A stretch of 64,000 bases of DNA from Crocodylus rhombifer. Its lineage: Eukaryota; Chordata; Crocodylia; Crocodylidae. Shown piece by piece: positions 1-11,239 of the stretch. Where the stretch lies: contig JAVSML010001158.1 in assembly GCA_038503035.1 (NCBI GenBank), forward strand, positions 198,565 to 262,564, written 5' to 3'. Position 1 is the first letter of the stretch. Each line of letters opens with the position of its first letter. The notes under the pieces were generated by a model that did not search any database, was not told the DNA's origin, and worked only from the letters and a program-made list of their open reading frames with translations. Made by a program: the position numbers and the translations under genes.

Positions 1-650
1 CCCCCCCCGGCCCTGCTGGGGATCCCCCGCAGGCCAGGAGGTAGGGGGACATCAGCTCCCCCATGGGCTCAGTCTGGGCGGAGGCCTCAGACCAGCCCCG
101 GTTAGCCTTGTCCCCCCGGGCAGAGGCCCTAGCAGCACTCCTCATAGACACCATTCTAAGCTGCTGTTTGTAGACCTGTGTGGTGTCTACGTCCTACCCG
201 TACAGGAGTCCCACTCCTGGCCCTCCCGGCCCGCCCGCCGGTGCGAACGCCTGCGCAAACGCCGGCGCGCTCTGTTCACACTGCGCGGCTCGGGAGCGCG
301 GCTCCCTACCGGCTCAGCTATATGGGACCTGGGGGGATTCCCCTCCGGATCCGGCTCAGCTGTGCCGAGGCCCTCCGCCCCACTTACCTTCGGGGGATCA
401 GCTGCTGCTGCCCCCGCTGCCGATTCCTCTGCTGCTGCTGCTGCTGCTGCTGCTGCCGCCGCCACTGCCTCCGGTCAGAAGTTAGTTATGGGGCACACGT
501 GCGTGCGGGACACACGTGTGCCTGATTCCTCTCCTTCCCGCTGCTGCTTCCCGAGTGAGGGAACTACATCATCCTGCGGCTTTGAAACCTGCGGTTTGAA
601 TTACCCGCCCCCGCTCTAACGGCCGATCAGGCGCCCCGGACAATCCTTTG
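1..650. other. CpG-rich GC-rich block, no gene assigned
   Basis: This stretch is clearly richer in G+C and in CpG than the rest of the window, most densely at about 190-370, where cgcg, gcgc and ccgg words cluster. It could be the edge of a CpG island or promoter outside the window, or a GC-rich repeat. A minus-strand frame at 187-465 would start with a run of alanines, but that run is only the translated CTG repeat. There is no convincing splice or family signal. Seen: composition. Inferred: possible CpG island. Confidence 0.35.
429..455. repeat. (CTG)9 trinucleotide repeat
   Basis: Nine uninterrupted CTG units are followed by CCG CCG CCA. A shorter CTG run lies about 25 bases upstream. This is an ordinary microsatellite inside the CpG-rich block. 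Confidence 0.9.
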
Positions 651-2382
651 ATTCAAGGATGATCTCTTCTATGGATAACTGATGGGTCTTGAGGTGACTT
701 GAGTCCAATCCTTGAGCCACGGATCCATTTGCAAAAGTTTCGTGTTCTTCCACAGAGGAGAGTAGGCCATAGGCTGGGATTTCTCTTCTTTTTCTTCCTC
801 TACTCTGTCATCTATGCTTTGAGGGCAAGATGCTTGACCTCAAAGCAGGCTGCCACTTGCTCAAGGTTGGGCACCATTGGAGTTGGTTAGCTACCAGGTC
901 CTCCCAGCTCCTGATGTTGGCATTTGTTTTCTTCAGATGTGTCTTTGTAGTGTTTCCTCTGGCTGCCACAAGATCTCAGGCCCCCGTTAAACCGGAGTAG
1001 AGACCTTGTTTTGGGAGCTGAGAGTTGGGCATCCACACATGATGAGTGGTCCAATGACACTGGATCAACAATTTGCTTGAAGATCACTAACAAAATGCTG
1101 GTAACATTGGCTTCATCAAGGATGCTGTCATTTGTGCAGCCACATTCCCATTTGACATGAAGGGTTTTCCAGAGGTATCATTCATAGTAGGTCTCCAGGC
1201 TCTTGAGATGATGACGGTTGGTCACTCATGGTTCACATCTGTAAAGAAGAGTGGGGATGATGACTTTATTATAGACCTGGATTTTGATGTCTTTCTGGAG
1301 TTCACAATGAACAAAGACACACCAAGGCAGTTTCCCAGAGGAGACATTTTTGCACTGTATCCTGTGCTGGATCTCCTCATCAATATTAACTCTGAGAGAT
1401 GTGGCTACTGAGGTAGGGGAAGTGCTCAAGTACCTCCAGGGTCTTGCCTTGATATTGTTTTGTGGAGGGGGATCAATTTGTGGCCCAGGCAGGCTGGTAG
1501 AGCAATTTAGTCTTCTCAATTTTGAGAGAGAGGCCCAAAGTTTTATAGACTTCTCTGAAAAGTTCCAACATAATCTGAAGGTTTTCCTCAGGATGCACAA
1601 GGATGGCACAGTCATTATTATATTAAAGGTCCAGAATGATTGTTTTGAGTACTTTCGTCTTTGAGCAAAAACATCCCAGATTGAATGCTAAATGGATGGA
1701 GGGCTCTTCAATGTTAATTCCAGAAAGAATGAAGTCTTTAGTGAGAACCAAGATGACTGTCAATAAAATGGAGAATAGAGTTAGGGCAATGACATTTTTG
1801 CTTGACCCCAGTTTGGATGACAAACAGGTCTGTCTCTGATCCACTCATAGAACAGCCACAGTCATCTGGTCATGGAAAAGCCTCAGACCATGATGTACTT
1901 TTCTGGACATCCAAATCTGGCCAGTACTTTCCACAAGGCTTTGTAATTCATGGAAGCAAAGACCTTAGTGAGGTCAGTAAAGGTCATATACAGGTCCTGG
2001 TGTTGTTACTGTCACTTTTTCCGGAGCTGGTAGACAACATAGTGCCAAATGTCCTGCAGGATGTTTTGAAATCACACTGAGATTCCAGCAGGGCTTCTTC
2101 AGCAAGAGGAGGAAGGTATTACAGGAGGTGTGCATGAGTATTTTTCCTGCTGTGGAAATGAGAGTAATACCTCAATAGTTCCTACATACAGACTTTCCTC
2201 CTTTCTTGAAGACAGTCATGATATTGGCAGTCCTCAGGTTCTCAAGGATTTCTTCATTGTTCCAAATGCACAGAATAAATTTGTGGAGTCTCAATGCCTG
2301 GCCCTCACCACCAGACTTTTAGTTTTTAGCAGGTATTCCATTTGGTCCAATAGCCTTGTGGTTCTTGGTTTCCTTAGCTTCA
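650..2382 (-). mobile_element. Old APE-type LINE (LINE-A), reverse transcriptase to 3' end, fossil
   Basis: Read on the minus strand this is the decayed 3' part of a non-LTR retrotransposon. From right to left there is a palm/fingers remnant (a Leu-Thr-Lys...Lys-Pro-Cys-Gly-Lys-Tyr stretch near 1930-1990), then a TLFSILLT block near 1780. The thumb side reads VYNKVIIPTLLYRCEP at about 1226-1275, a conserved LINE block just after the RT. A basic SQRKHYKDTSEEN block near 910-960 follows, then a tail to about 650. Stops and frameshifts are frequent, so it is long dead. It is cut at about 2383 by a younger CR1 and resumes at about 5462. The exact LINE clade is not assigned. Confidence 0.7.
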
Positions 2383-2383
2383 T

Positions 2384-5300
2384 AGTTTGTAGGGTCGGAA
2401 GGGACCTGAGCAGATCATCTAGTCTGACCCCCTGCCATGGCAGGAAAGAATACTGGGGTCAAATGACCCCAGCAAGATGTTCATCTAACCTCCTCTTAAA
2501 CACCCCCAGGGTAGGAGCCTGCACCACTTCTCTTGGAAGCTGGTTCCAGACCCTAGCCGCCCTGACTGTGAAGTAGCGCCTCCTGATATCTAACCTAAAT
2601 CTACCCTCTGCCAGCTTGTGACCGTTATTCCTGGTCACTCCTGGCGGTGCTCGGGGAAACAGTGACTTCCCCAATGCCTGCTGATCCCCCCTGACTAGTT
2701 TCTCACACGCCACAAGATCCCCCCTCAGCCTTCTCTTGGAGGCTGAACAGGTTCAGGTCCCGCAGCCTGTCCTCATAGGGCCTGCCCTGCTGTCCCCTGA
2801 TCATGCGAGTGGCCCTCCTCTGGACCCTCTCCATGCTGTCGACATCCCTCTTGAAGTGTGGCGCCCAGAATTGGACGCAGTACTCCAGCTGCAGCCTGAC
2901 CAGTGCTGCATAGAGGTGAAGGATCACCTCCTTGGACCTGCTCGAGGTGCATCTGTGGATGCATGCCAAGGTGCGGTTCGCCTTCCTGACTGCCTCTCCA
3001 CACTGCCGGCCCATGTTCATCTTGGAGTCAATGATGACCCCCAGATCCCTTTCTGCCTCCATGCTGATAAGACGGGAGTTCCCCAACCTGTAGGTATGGT
3101 GCCGGTTGTTCCTCCCCAGGTGCATCACCTTGCACTTGTCTGTGTTGAAACCCATCCTATTCTCATCCGCCCACCCTTGTAACCTGTCTAGGTCTGATTG
3201 TATCCTGTTGCTTCCTTCTAGTGTGCCCACGTCCCCCCACATCTTAGTGTCATCAGCAAATTTGAACAGGGTGCTTTTTACCCCCTCGTCCAAATCACTG
3301 ATGAAGATGTTGAACAGTGCAGGCCTGAGGACCGAGCCCTGCAGAACCCCACTGCCCACGTCCTTCCAGGTTGAGAAGGACCCATCCACTACCACCCTCT
3401 GGGTGTGGCCCTCCAGCCAGTTGGTGACCCATTTGACTGTGTGGGTGTCTACACCACAGCCCCCCAGTTTCTTAATGAGAACGGGGTGAGAGACAGTGTC
3501 AAAAGCCTTCCGGAAGTTCAGGAAGATTATATCCACTGCAACCCCTGGTGATCTGATCGTAAAAGGCCACCAGGTTGGTCTGACAGGACCTGCCACTGAT
3601 GAACCCATGCTGGTTACCCCTAAGCATGCAGTCTCCTGCTGGCCCCTCCTAGATGTGTGCCAGCATAATTTTCTCGAACAGCTTGCCTAGGATCGAGGTG
3701 AGACTAACCGGCCTATAGTTTGCCGGGTCCTCCTTCCTGCCTTTTTTGAAGCTGGGGACCACGTTGGCCCTCTTCCAGTCCTCCGGTACCTCACCAGAGC
3801 ACCACAAGTGCTCATAAAGTTGTGCCAGGGGACTTGCAATGACCTCGGGCAGTTCCTTTAGAACTCTAGGGTGGAGATCATCTGGGCCAGCTGACTTGAA
3901 TACGTCCAACCCCTCCAGAAGCTCCCTAACTAAATCCTTGCTAACCCGTGGTCCAGGTGTGCCTCCCCCGGGGCCCGAGGGGGGCCCAGCAGGGAGGTGG
4001 CTGTTCTGGTCCCTACTTAGGAAGATGGAGGCAAAGAAATCGTTAAACATGTTAGCTTTGCCATCTGGTGTGACGACCAAGTTACCCACGTCGTCCTGCA
4101 AGGGCCCCACATTACCCGGGACCTTCTTTTTACCCCCTACATATTTAAAAAAAGACTTCTTATTGTCCTTAATCTGGGAAGCTAGTCCCAGTTCCATCTC
4201 TGCCTTGGCCTTCCTAACTGCCCCCCTACATCCCCAAGCAACTACAGAATAGCCCTCCCTGGTGATGACCCCTTCTTTCCACTGGGTATAAGCCTCCTTT
4301 TTAGCAAGGAGACATTCCCGGATGCTTTTGGTGAGCCACAGAGGCTTGTGTGCTCTCCTGCTCCCTTTGATCCTCGTTGGGATTACCTTCCTTTGGGCTT
4401 GGAGGATCGTCTCCTTAAGGAGCGACCACTCTCCTTGGACACCTGGCTCCCCTCCCCCCCAGGACCTCAGCGCTTCTCCAACTATCCTCCTTAGCTCATT
4501 GAAGTCTGCCCTCCTAAAATCTAGGGCTGATGCTTTACTGCATGCCTTTGCCACCTTGCGCTGGATGGTGAATTCCAGCAGGCGATGATCGCTGTCGCCC
4601 AGGTGGTTGAGCACTCGCAGCCCCCTCACCAGGTCATCACCCGTGGCCAGCACTAGGTCCAACAAGGCGTCCCCCGTGGTGGGGCTGTGCACCTCCTGGG
4701 TTAGATGGAGGTCCTGCACTCTGGCCAAGAACCTGCGGGAGCGTTCAGACCTGGCTGACTGCTCTTCCCAGCAGATGTCCAGGAAATTCAGGTCCCCCAT
4801 GACAACCACATCCTTAGCCTTCACTACCTCTGTGAGCTGACCCAAGGATTCCTGGTCAAGCTCTTCACCCTGGTTGGGAGGTCTGTAGTAGACTCCCACC
4901 GTTAAGTCCCTTTCCCCTCAACTGCCTTGTACTCTAACCCAAAGCACTTCAGAGTGCCCCTCCCCTGGCTCCTTGCTAATTAACGAGGATGTGTATTCCT
5001 CCTTAATATAGAGCGCCACGCCCCCACCCCTCTTTCCTATCCTGTTCCTCCTGTACAGCCTATAGCCCTTGACATTGACCGCCCAATCATGCGTTTCATC
5101 CCACCATGTTTCCATAATCCCCACTATGTCCGGGCTGGTGTCAGCCAGCAGGAGGGTGAGTTCCTCCTGCTTGTTGCCCATACTATGAGCATTTGTGTAG
5201 AGGCATTTGAGGCCTCCTGTGGGTGTGTGTACTGACCCCCTAGTCCCAACGTTACCCTGGCCCCTCTCTCTTACCTGTTTGTTTGCTTCGCTCGTCGGTC

Positions 5301-5455
5301 TGGGCTGGGCTGTAGTTGTGGGTGCTGTTTGGTCTGGCAGTCTGATATTTCCTCCGCCCTCATCTTCCCCTTCCCCCGACAAGCCTAGTTTAAAGCCCGC
5401 CGGAGGAGGTCCGCCAACCTTGATGACACACCAGATAAAAGGGTTGGTGAGGAAT
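2384..5455 (-). mobile_element. CR1 LINE (CR1-1), nearly complete ORF2 and 3' end
   Basis: The 3' terminus is on the left, where the typical CR1 end (ttcatagttt.gtagggtcggaagggacctgagcag) begins near 2385. ORF2 then runs leftward in transcription from about 5382 to 2459. The 5' end is truncated near 5400-5455. It closely resembles the CR1 at 26303-29768, so the two belong to one subfamily. It inserted into the older LINE-A, whose sequence continues on both sides, which gives the relative age. No target duplication could be defined by eye. Confidence 0.88.
2459..5382 (-). pseudogene. CR1-1 ORF2: endonuclease plus reverse transcriptase, disrupted
   Basis: ORF2 of CR1 encodes an APE-like endonuclease and a reverse transcriptase used for target-primed retrotransposition. 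In order on the minus strand: endonuclease N-terminal part (5382-4918, with IMETWWDETHDW and RRNRIGKRGGGVALYI), endonuclease C-terminal part with VGVYYRPP, VVMGDLNF and GDSDHR (from 4899), the linker with KSAGPDDLHPRVLKEL, then RT with FLNFRKAFDTVSH, GVLQGSVL and FADDTKMWGD (3608-2703), and a C-terminal piece (2713-2459). An in-frame TGA near 4916-4918, apparently a decayed CGA codon when compared with CR1-2, splits the endonuclease. There are frame breaks near 3610-3650 and 2703. The catalytic FADD is intact, but the frame as a whole is not. Confidence 0.88.
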
Positions 5456-5461
5456 CCCTTT

Positions 5462-5975
5462 TCAGGGTGTTAGGGATAGATTCAGTGGTGTTATCCCATG
5501 GCCACAGTGGACTCATGGTTCAGGAGTGCCTCAGAGTGGTCTTTCCATCTTGCTTGCATCGATTCATTGTCTTTGAGAAGTATCAAACTATCCTGCAATT
5601 GCAAGAAAGTAGAAACATGGGAAGTTGGGCCATAGGTTGCCTTCACTGCCTGGAAAGTTACGCATGTCATGTCTGTCAGCATGGAGATGGATCTTGTTGG
5701 CTTTATATTGCCACTACTGATTTTTGATTTCCTGGATCCTCCTTTGAGCTTAGGCATCTTTGAGATATGTCAAAGATACATCTCCTTTTTCTGCAGAAAT
5801 GAGGTGTCATCTTGCCAAGCATAATGCATCCTTCTCTTCTGGTTGGGGAGGGGTTGGATCTCAGCATCACTCACATTAAACAAATTTTAGTGTCAATAGG
5901 TGGTATAGCCAATGGATCCAGCACAGGCCATATGGACAGTGGGTTTAAACCCCTTCTGTTGCCTTCATTTAGAAT
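5462..5975 (-). mobile_element. LINE-A fossil, endonuclease-RT linker
   Basis: On the minus strand the translation reads RRIQEIKNQ, then HADRHDM near 5680-5750, followed by ATYGPTSH and then QARWKDHSEALLNHEST near 5500-5560. This is the linker just before the RT fingers in APE-type LINEs, and it is collinear with the fragment at 650-2382 on the other side of CR1-1. It is broken by stops. A CR1 3' stub interrupts it at about 5981. Confidence 0.65.
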
Positions 5976-5980
5976 AATTT

Positions 5981-6255
5981 AATCATAGAAAATTAAGGTT
6001 GGAAGGGACCTCAGGAGGTCATCTAGTCCAACCCCCTGCTCAAAGCAGGACAACCCCCAACTATATCATTCCAGCCAAGGCTTTATTTTACCAGGTTTTA
6101 AAAGTATCCAAGGATACAGATTTCACGACCTCTCTGGCTAACCTGTCCAAGTGTATTACTACCTTCATGGTGAGAACGTTTTTCCTAATATCTAACCTAA
6201 ACTTCCTTTGCTGCAACTGAAGATCACTGCTCCTTGTTCTGTCATCTACCACCAT
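5981..6255 (-). mobile_element. CR1 3'-end fragment
   Basis: The sequence starts with aatcatagaaaatta and ggttggaagggacctcagg, then runs through ccaaccccctgctcaaagcagga and a degenerate CR1 C-terminal/3'UTR to a ccttgttctgtcatc block. This is the second reptile CR1 3'-end type, in minus orientation, severely 5'-truncated to about 275 bp and nested in LINE-A. The subfamily differs from CR1-1, whose 3' end uses a ccgaccccctgccatggcagg-like block. Confidence 0.8.
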
Positions 6256-6760
6256 TTGTGGATGGTATAGAGAGCTTTCCATGGAGGCATTGTTGGTGCT
6301 CCTTACAGACCTTTAGATCTTGAAGAAATTTGGTGTTGATAGTCCTTTGCATTGCTTTTGGCTGTTTCAAAGTAAACTGGATGTTCATAATGGATCTGAA
6401 AATATGGTGATCTGTCCAGCAGTCATCATCAGCTCCTCGCATAGCTTGCATGATATAGACATATAGTCAATCATGGGCTCTAACAATAACATAGTCACAG
6501 AGGTGCCAGTTCTTAGAACAAGTGTTTTTCCAGGTGGTCCCAGAGACAGTGATCCCACTGGATGCGATTATCCAGTCTGAAGCAGATAAAAAAACCTAGG
6601 TTTAAGGCACCTTTTCTAGCCCTTTCTCATTGTGGGGTGAGCAGAGGAGATCCTGAATAGGACTGCTCAATCACAGTAGCAGCTGTTGAATTTCACCTGT
6701 CTCACTCAGTCCAGGTACAAGAAGGTCATCAGACAACTGCTCCCTGCATGCAGATTTGTG
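6256..6760 (-). mobile_element. LINE-A fossil, endonuclease C-terminal part
   Basis: The minus-strand translation contains CSKNWHLCDYVIVRAHD near 6480-6525, then MQAMRGADDDCWTDHHIFRS near 6400-6450. The CWTDHH block matches the last catalytic motif of APE-type LINE endonucleases (the S/T-D-H motif). It lies upstream (in transcription) of the linker at 5462-5975, which supports one element of at least 5 kb before interruption. Beyond about 6600 the similarity fades. Confidence 0.65.
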
Positions 6761-7768
6761 GCTAGAGATTGCCAGGTTCACTAGTCATGCGTCTGTCATC
6801 ACCCATCCATCACCACAAGACTTTTGAAGGTTGTTATTTCCTGGAGAGTGTGTTATTTCCTGTGGTAGAAGCCTGCATGTGACTTTGTTTAAGGAGGAAG
6901 CTGGTGCACAGAAACAACAATCACACAATCCTGACAAGGTGGAGATCCCAAGATGACAAGAGACTTCCATCTTGCTGCAGCCTTCTTTCATTTTTATAGC
7001 TGTTGAGATCCTGCTATCTTCTTCTGCCCGATCCACCATTGAGGACTTAGGGTTTGGATTGTGGTTTGTTTGGAACCTCTCCTCAGGCCTGTTACTCATA
7101 GGTGACCCTACCAGGAATGCAAGACACTGGGTAACACAGCTCTGAAGTTCATTGGGACGCACAAGCCTCTCCACTACTACAAGGTCTCAGGCCATGGAGA
7201 GGAAAATGAACCACCAAACATGCACAAGATATACCATAATAGGTACCAGTTTTGTCCTTTGGACTGAGAAGTACAAGATGCTCAAATCTGGACCTGAGAG
7301 CTGAATTCTAGACTCCTTTTATTGAAAATTTTGGGAGCATCTCCAAGGAAAAGGCAGATTTCCCAAAGAAATCTTATTTTAGAAATATTACAAAGCATCT
7401 TGAATAGGAGCATAATCACTGAGCTGAAAACTAGCAGCAGGACAATGAACAAAATATAATTTTCCCTTGCTTTTTTCCCACTTTATTGTATTCTATTCCT
7501 CTCTGGACTGGATACAGAATTTATAATCACATGCATGTCCCAGATCTTCACAATTAACAAAACTGAAAAGGCACACACTAGAATTCCTTGAATTTGGTAA
7601 TGGAATTGGCATGCTCTGAAGAGACTTTTCTCTATGTATGTCTGATCAAGATTGAATGTGTTATTTTTCCCCCTGCCCCTGGGGCTGACGTCAAAGAAAC
7701 AGGGGTGTCAAAAAAAACAATCTGGCTAAAATGCAAGCACTCCCTAAAAGGCAAGGCCACCTTGTTAC
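6760..7768. other. No gene recognised
   Basis: The minus-strand frame at 6785-7174 has no motif I can name, although a piece near 7100 might be an eroded N-terminal part of LINE-A. The rest is AT-rich anonymous sequence. Confidence 0.4.
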
Positions 7769-7879
7769 CACTTAGCATTAGTGCAAAGCAAGACTCACTG
7801 CAATGAGTCTTCGTTTTTGTAATGAATGCTTTTTCCTTTGTAAGTTGCAGTGAGTCTTGCTTTGCACTAATGCTAAGTG
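7769..7879. repeat. Perfect 35-bp inverted repeat around a 41-nt loop
   Basis: The left arm 7769-7803 and right arm 7845-7879 are exact reverse complements by direct comparison (outermost pairs c-g and a-t, innermost a-t). The arm core is gcaaagcaagactcact. A third, direct copy of 19 nt from the left arm (gtgcaaagcaagactcact) overlaps and follows the right arm at 7877-7895. It could be a MITE core or a hairpin formed by a local inverted duplication. Confidence 0.9.
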
Positions 7880-8099
7880 CAAAGCAAGACTCACTTGAAT
7901 GCACTTATAGCACTTAGGGATCACTGAGGTCAGACTGTGTGTCATGTCATTCACACTCCCTCCTTCCTTGCCTTCCCAGAGAGGAAGTTTAGCCCAGCTG
8001 CATGTGACAAGCAATCTGACCAGCCACTCTCCTTCCTCAGGAAGCAGCAATGGCACAAAGCTCTGCAGATGCTTTTCCCTTTGTAAGTTCAAGCAAGGC

Positions 8100-8515
8100 C
8101 TAGTGTATTAAATTCAGTTAAATAAATTAAGTTGTTTGTTGATGACCAGTTAGCCAAACCTCCCCATCAAGATTTATGTTCTATAGCTCAATCTCTGCTC
8201 TGAGTTGAAATCACCAGCTACACCTCATGGGTGTTGGATTGGTGGCACCTGAGCAGAAGATAGAGGAGTTCCTGGTGGCTTATAGACATTGACAATGGAA
8301 GTGTCACTAATCTTGATAGTGAGCCACTCAATGTTGTTGTTCAGTGGTAAGGAATCAATTGGTACCACTCAACATGTCTTCTGATGAAGGTTTCAAGGCC
8401 ATACGTCTTGCTGAGGGTCAAGGTAGCGAGAGTAAAGCTTTGCCATTCTAGTTTGTCAGGTGATTCACAGTGTGTTTCCTGCAGGAGGATGACAGCTGTG
8501 TTGTGTTCAGCACAG
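8100..8515 (-). mobile_element. Fossil LINE endonuclease domain (LINE-B)
   Basis: On the minus strand the translation gives VILLQETHCESPDKLEW near 8430-8500, then KTYGLETFIRRHVEW, NIEWLTIKISDTSIVNVYKPP (split by a frameshift) and AGDFNSE near 8195-8215. LQET, NVYKPP and GDFN are the ordered motifs of an APE-like endonuclease. Its wording differs from LINE-A, which already has its own endonuclease nearby, so I treat it as a separate LINE. It carries at least two breaks. Confidence 0.65.
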
Positions 8516-10330
8516 GGTTCAAATTACAGGAGAGGTATGTGGGGCTGAGTCCCTCCCCTCATAAGAGACAAGAGCCCCCCAGCCCACCCTGTGCCTCAGG
8601 CAGTGATAGTGGCAGTGGTTCCTTCCTCTGCCACTGCTGCATACCCCCCAAAGTCAGAATGTAATTCCTGCTGGTTCTGCAGCACTCAGACTAGCCACAG
8701 ATACCTTAGTTCTGCTGCTTCCTTCGATGTTGATCTGTAGGATAGTAGACGGAGATTCATTGCCTACTAATGGTGTGTGCTAAGAGGCTGTAACCAGGCA
8801 CCCTAAAAAGGGTGCTATGCTTGGCATGAGAGACCCACTAGAAGTCCCACAAGCTACTTGGCTGGTAGCAATCCAAACACAGATTATGAGGCTAAACTGT
8901 CACGAGACTCAGCCACCTTATTAAGACAAAGGCCACAATCATGTAAGGAATGTGGCTTTCACCATAGGCTCTAATTTAATACAGGTATCCTCACTAATAA
9001 CTATGAGAAAATTGGTTGTGAAAACCTTACTTGAAATTCTTCAAACATGTACTGCTTAGTTGTTATTAATGTTGCTATTTATCACAATATAAAGCACACA
9101 CTATTCCTAGATAACTTTACCTGAAAATATATAAAAGGGTATATTAATAATTAGAAGACTGATTAAAACCAAACTACCTGAACACTAAATAAACTGAGTT
9201 GCTATTTATTAAATAGCACATATGAACATTATAAAGTAGGAAGGAGCTGGCCTGTAAGAAGCAGAATAGGGGACCTGATGGCAGGGTAGAGCAAGAAGGC
9301 TGAACTGAGGCTATCTGAATTAGAGACAAGTGGGAGGAGGAATATTGTGAATGGACAGAACTGAAAATGTGAATGTGATGCCAGACATCAAAAAATTTAA
9401 ATAGCTTCTCCTTCTCTTGACTATAAGACTTGGGATGTATAGGAAAAAAGATGAAGGGGTATTATGCTTAGACCATACTAAATCTGTGGAATGTTAAGCA
9501 GTGTTAAGTCAGAATGTGCTATAAGAAGTTGCATGTTAAGAGTTAATATTGGTTTTTTGCCTGCACAGCTCTGACTTGTCACTTGAGGGCTGGGGAAAAG
9601 GGGTGTGGCTAAAACCTTGGACACCTGGCCCCTATCCCTGCTCTGGATGAAAGGGGAACTGGAAGCAATGCATCCTGGCATGCTGTAGGACTGAAAATTA
9701 CTCTTTTTATCTCTGTGGAGCAAACTGAAGTTACCTTAACACAAGCTAGGTAGCAGGACCCAGAGTTAACCCTCTCCTTTTGTGGCATAATTTGTGAAGC
9801 TCAGAGGGCATTTAGCATGAGTTAACAAGCTTTAATATGTGGACACCCATGTTTTAAGTGCCTGTAGTATGGTCTAAGTGTCACATGTAAGTTACCCAAA
9901 GAAACCAATAGACTTCATCAGCCTTTCTTGGTTGTCTGTCTCTGGAAGTGGAATCCAGGAGAGAAGAATATTCTTTATATGTGAGCCATGATTTTAAATG
10001 ATCTGACAACTAAGACAGTATCTGGTTCTAGTATCTTCTGAAACAGTTCAATCATCTAGTTCAATGATTCTCAACCAGAGTGCCACAACACCCTACAACA
10101 TCCTTTCAAGGCCACCGCTGGGTGCCACATGTTATTACTGTTAGGTTTACAAATGTGATTCATGAGCTGCGTCCAGCTGTGAACAAATCACAGTATTTAA
10201 AATATAAATATAAGTAGGGGTCAGATACATAAAAACACTGACAAGAACCATTTGCTGAATGCATGGCTCCATTACCTGAAGTGTGTTTGTCTCAGTATTC
10301 TGACTGGCTACTGAACACCATTGTAACATA
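8516..10330. other. Gene-free interval
   Basis: The interval is AT-rich intergenic sequence with short random frames only. At 10064-10085 a tcaatgattctcaaccagagtg string resembles a hAT terminal repeat (the cagtggttctcaacc type), but no partner end was found. I see no gene. Confidence 0.6.
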
Positions 10331-10363
10331 GTATATACCTGGGCTGTCTGACTTCAGCATGCC
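10331..10363. mobile_element. Left stub of a hAT MITE with target duplication
   Basis: GTATATAC at 10331-10338 is repeated exactly at 17562-17569. The element begins CTGGGCTGTC at 10339, which matches with one change the reverse complement of its right end (..GACAGCCCTG at 17552-17561). ERV1 is inserted after base 10363. An 8-bp duplication and this type of terminus are hallmarks of hAT elements. Confidence 0.75.
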
Positions 10364-10822
10364 TGTTGGTGTCACTGGGCATAACCCTAGGTAACTCAGA
10401 GGGATGGAAGACCACGAGTGTCGATGAAGCCCCTCTGCTCTAGGCCCAGGTGAGCCAGGCCCCCCCACCCACGAATCTTTTAACCCTTTCTTTGAACTTT
10501 TGTAACCTCCTGTAATACTGGAAAACAGGATGAGTAGCAAGCAAGCTGAAACTCCCTAAAAACTGTTATCTGTGGAATGCAAGGGCACCGCTCAGAGAGA
10601 GAAGGGAGGAGGAAAGGCGGGGAGCAGCTAGTGGCCAGGATATAAATATACACTGTTGCAGGGCTAGGGGCGCGGGATTTGAGACCATACAGTCTCCCTG
10701 CACCTTTTACTTGAGCTCAAATAAACTCTGTCTACTTCTCCCCCCAGTGTGTTTATTGGCACGACGCACACCGGGCAATGAACCCAATTGTTGTCTCCCT
10801 CGGGCACCTTGTGCCGGCAACA
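10364..10822 (+). repeat. ERV1 5' LTR
   Basis: The LTR starts TGTTGGTGTC and ends GGCAACA, giving the canonical TG...CA ends. It contains a TATA-like gatataaatata at about 10638-10650 and AATAAA at 10720-10725, followed by a GT-rich stretch, which fits a U3-R-U5 order. It is 459 bp long and aligns along its whole length with the 3' LTR. Confidence 0.95.
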
Positions 10823-10827
10823 GTTTG

Positions 10828-10845
10828 TGGTGCCCAACGTGGGGC
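10828..10845 (+). promoter_or_regulatory. ERV1 primer-binding site, tRNA-Lys-like
   Basis: TGGTGCCCAACGTGGGGC lies 5 nt after the LTR. It matches the complement of the 3' end of tRNA-Lys(1,2) at 17 of 18 positions (T for C at position 4). Such a primer is known mainly from other retroviral groups and is unusual next to a gamma-like pol. Confidence 0.75.
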
Positions 10846-11239
10846 TCGAGGCTAACATTTCACCTTGCCCGGATCCCTCTTGGGGTCGATGACTTGTGGC
10901 AACGACGGACACCCAGCATGCACCGGTGGTTTCATCGGGGGCCTTGGCGGAGATGTGGTTTGATTGACCCCGGAGGCCACAACGGTGCAACGTGCTCAAA
11001 TAGTGGAGAAGTGATCGTGGGCGATGGTGTGGAAGTGGTCCCTCAGACAAGGTAGGATAAGCTCAGCAGTCTGAGCATTGCCCATTAAGACCTGGGGATG
11101 CCCAGTGTCTCCCTGTTAGGGCCTGGGGACGCCCAGTGTCTCCCTGGAGTATGGACAGGGACAGAGTACGGTTGGCAGGGCACGGTGTACACCCTTAGAA
11201 TGCATTCTGACTAATCGGAAACTGTTTAAGTCAGATCTA

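Noticed and set aside
187..465. Minus-strand 92-codon frame with a poly-Ala start
   Set aside because: The alanine run is only the translated CTG repeat, and the rest is low-complexity Arg/Pro text typical of CpG-rich DNA without splice support.
2736..3182. Plus-strand 148-codon frame
   Set aside because: It is antisense to CR1-1 reverse transcriptase. Equivalent shadow frames occur opposite CR1-2 at the same relative place.
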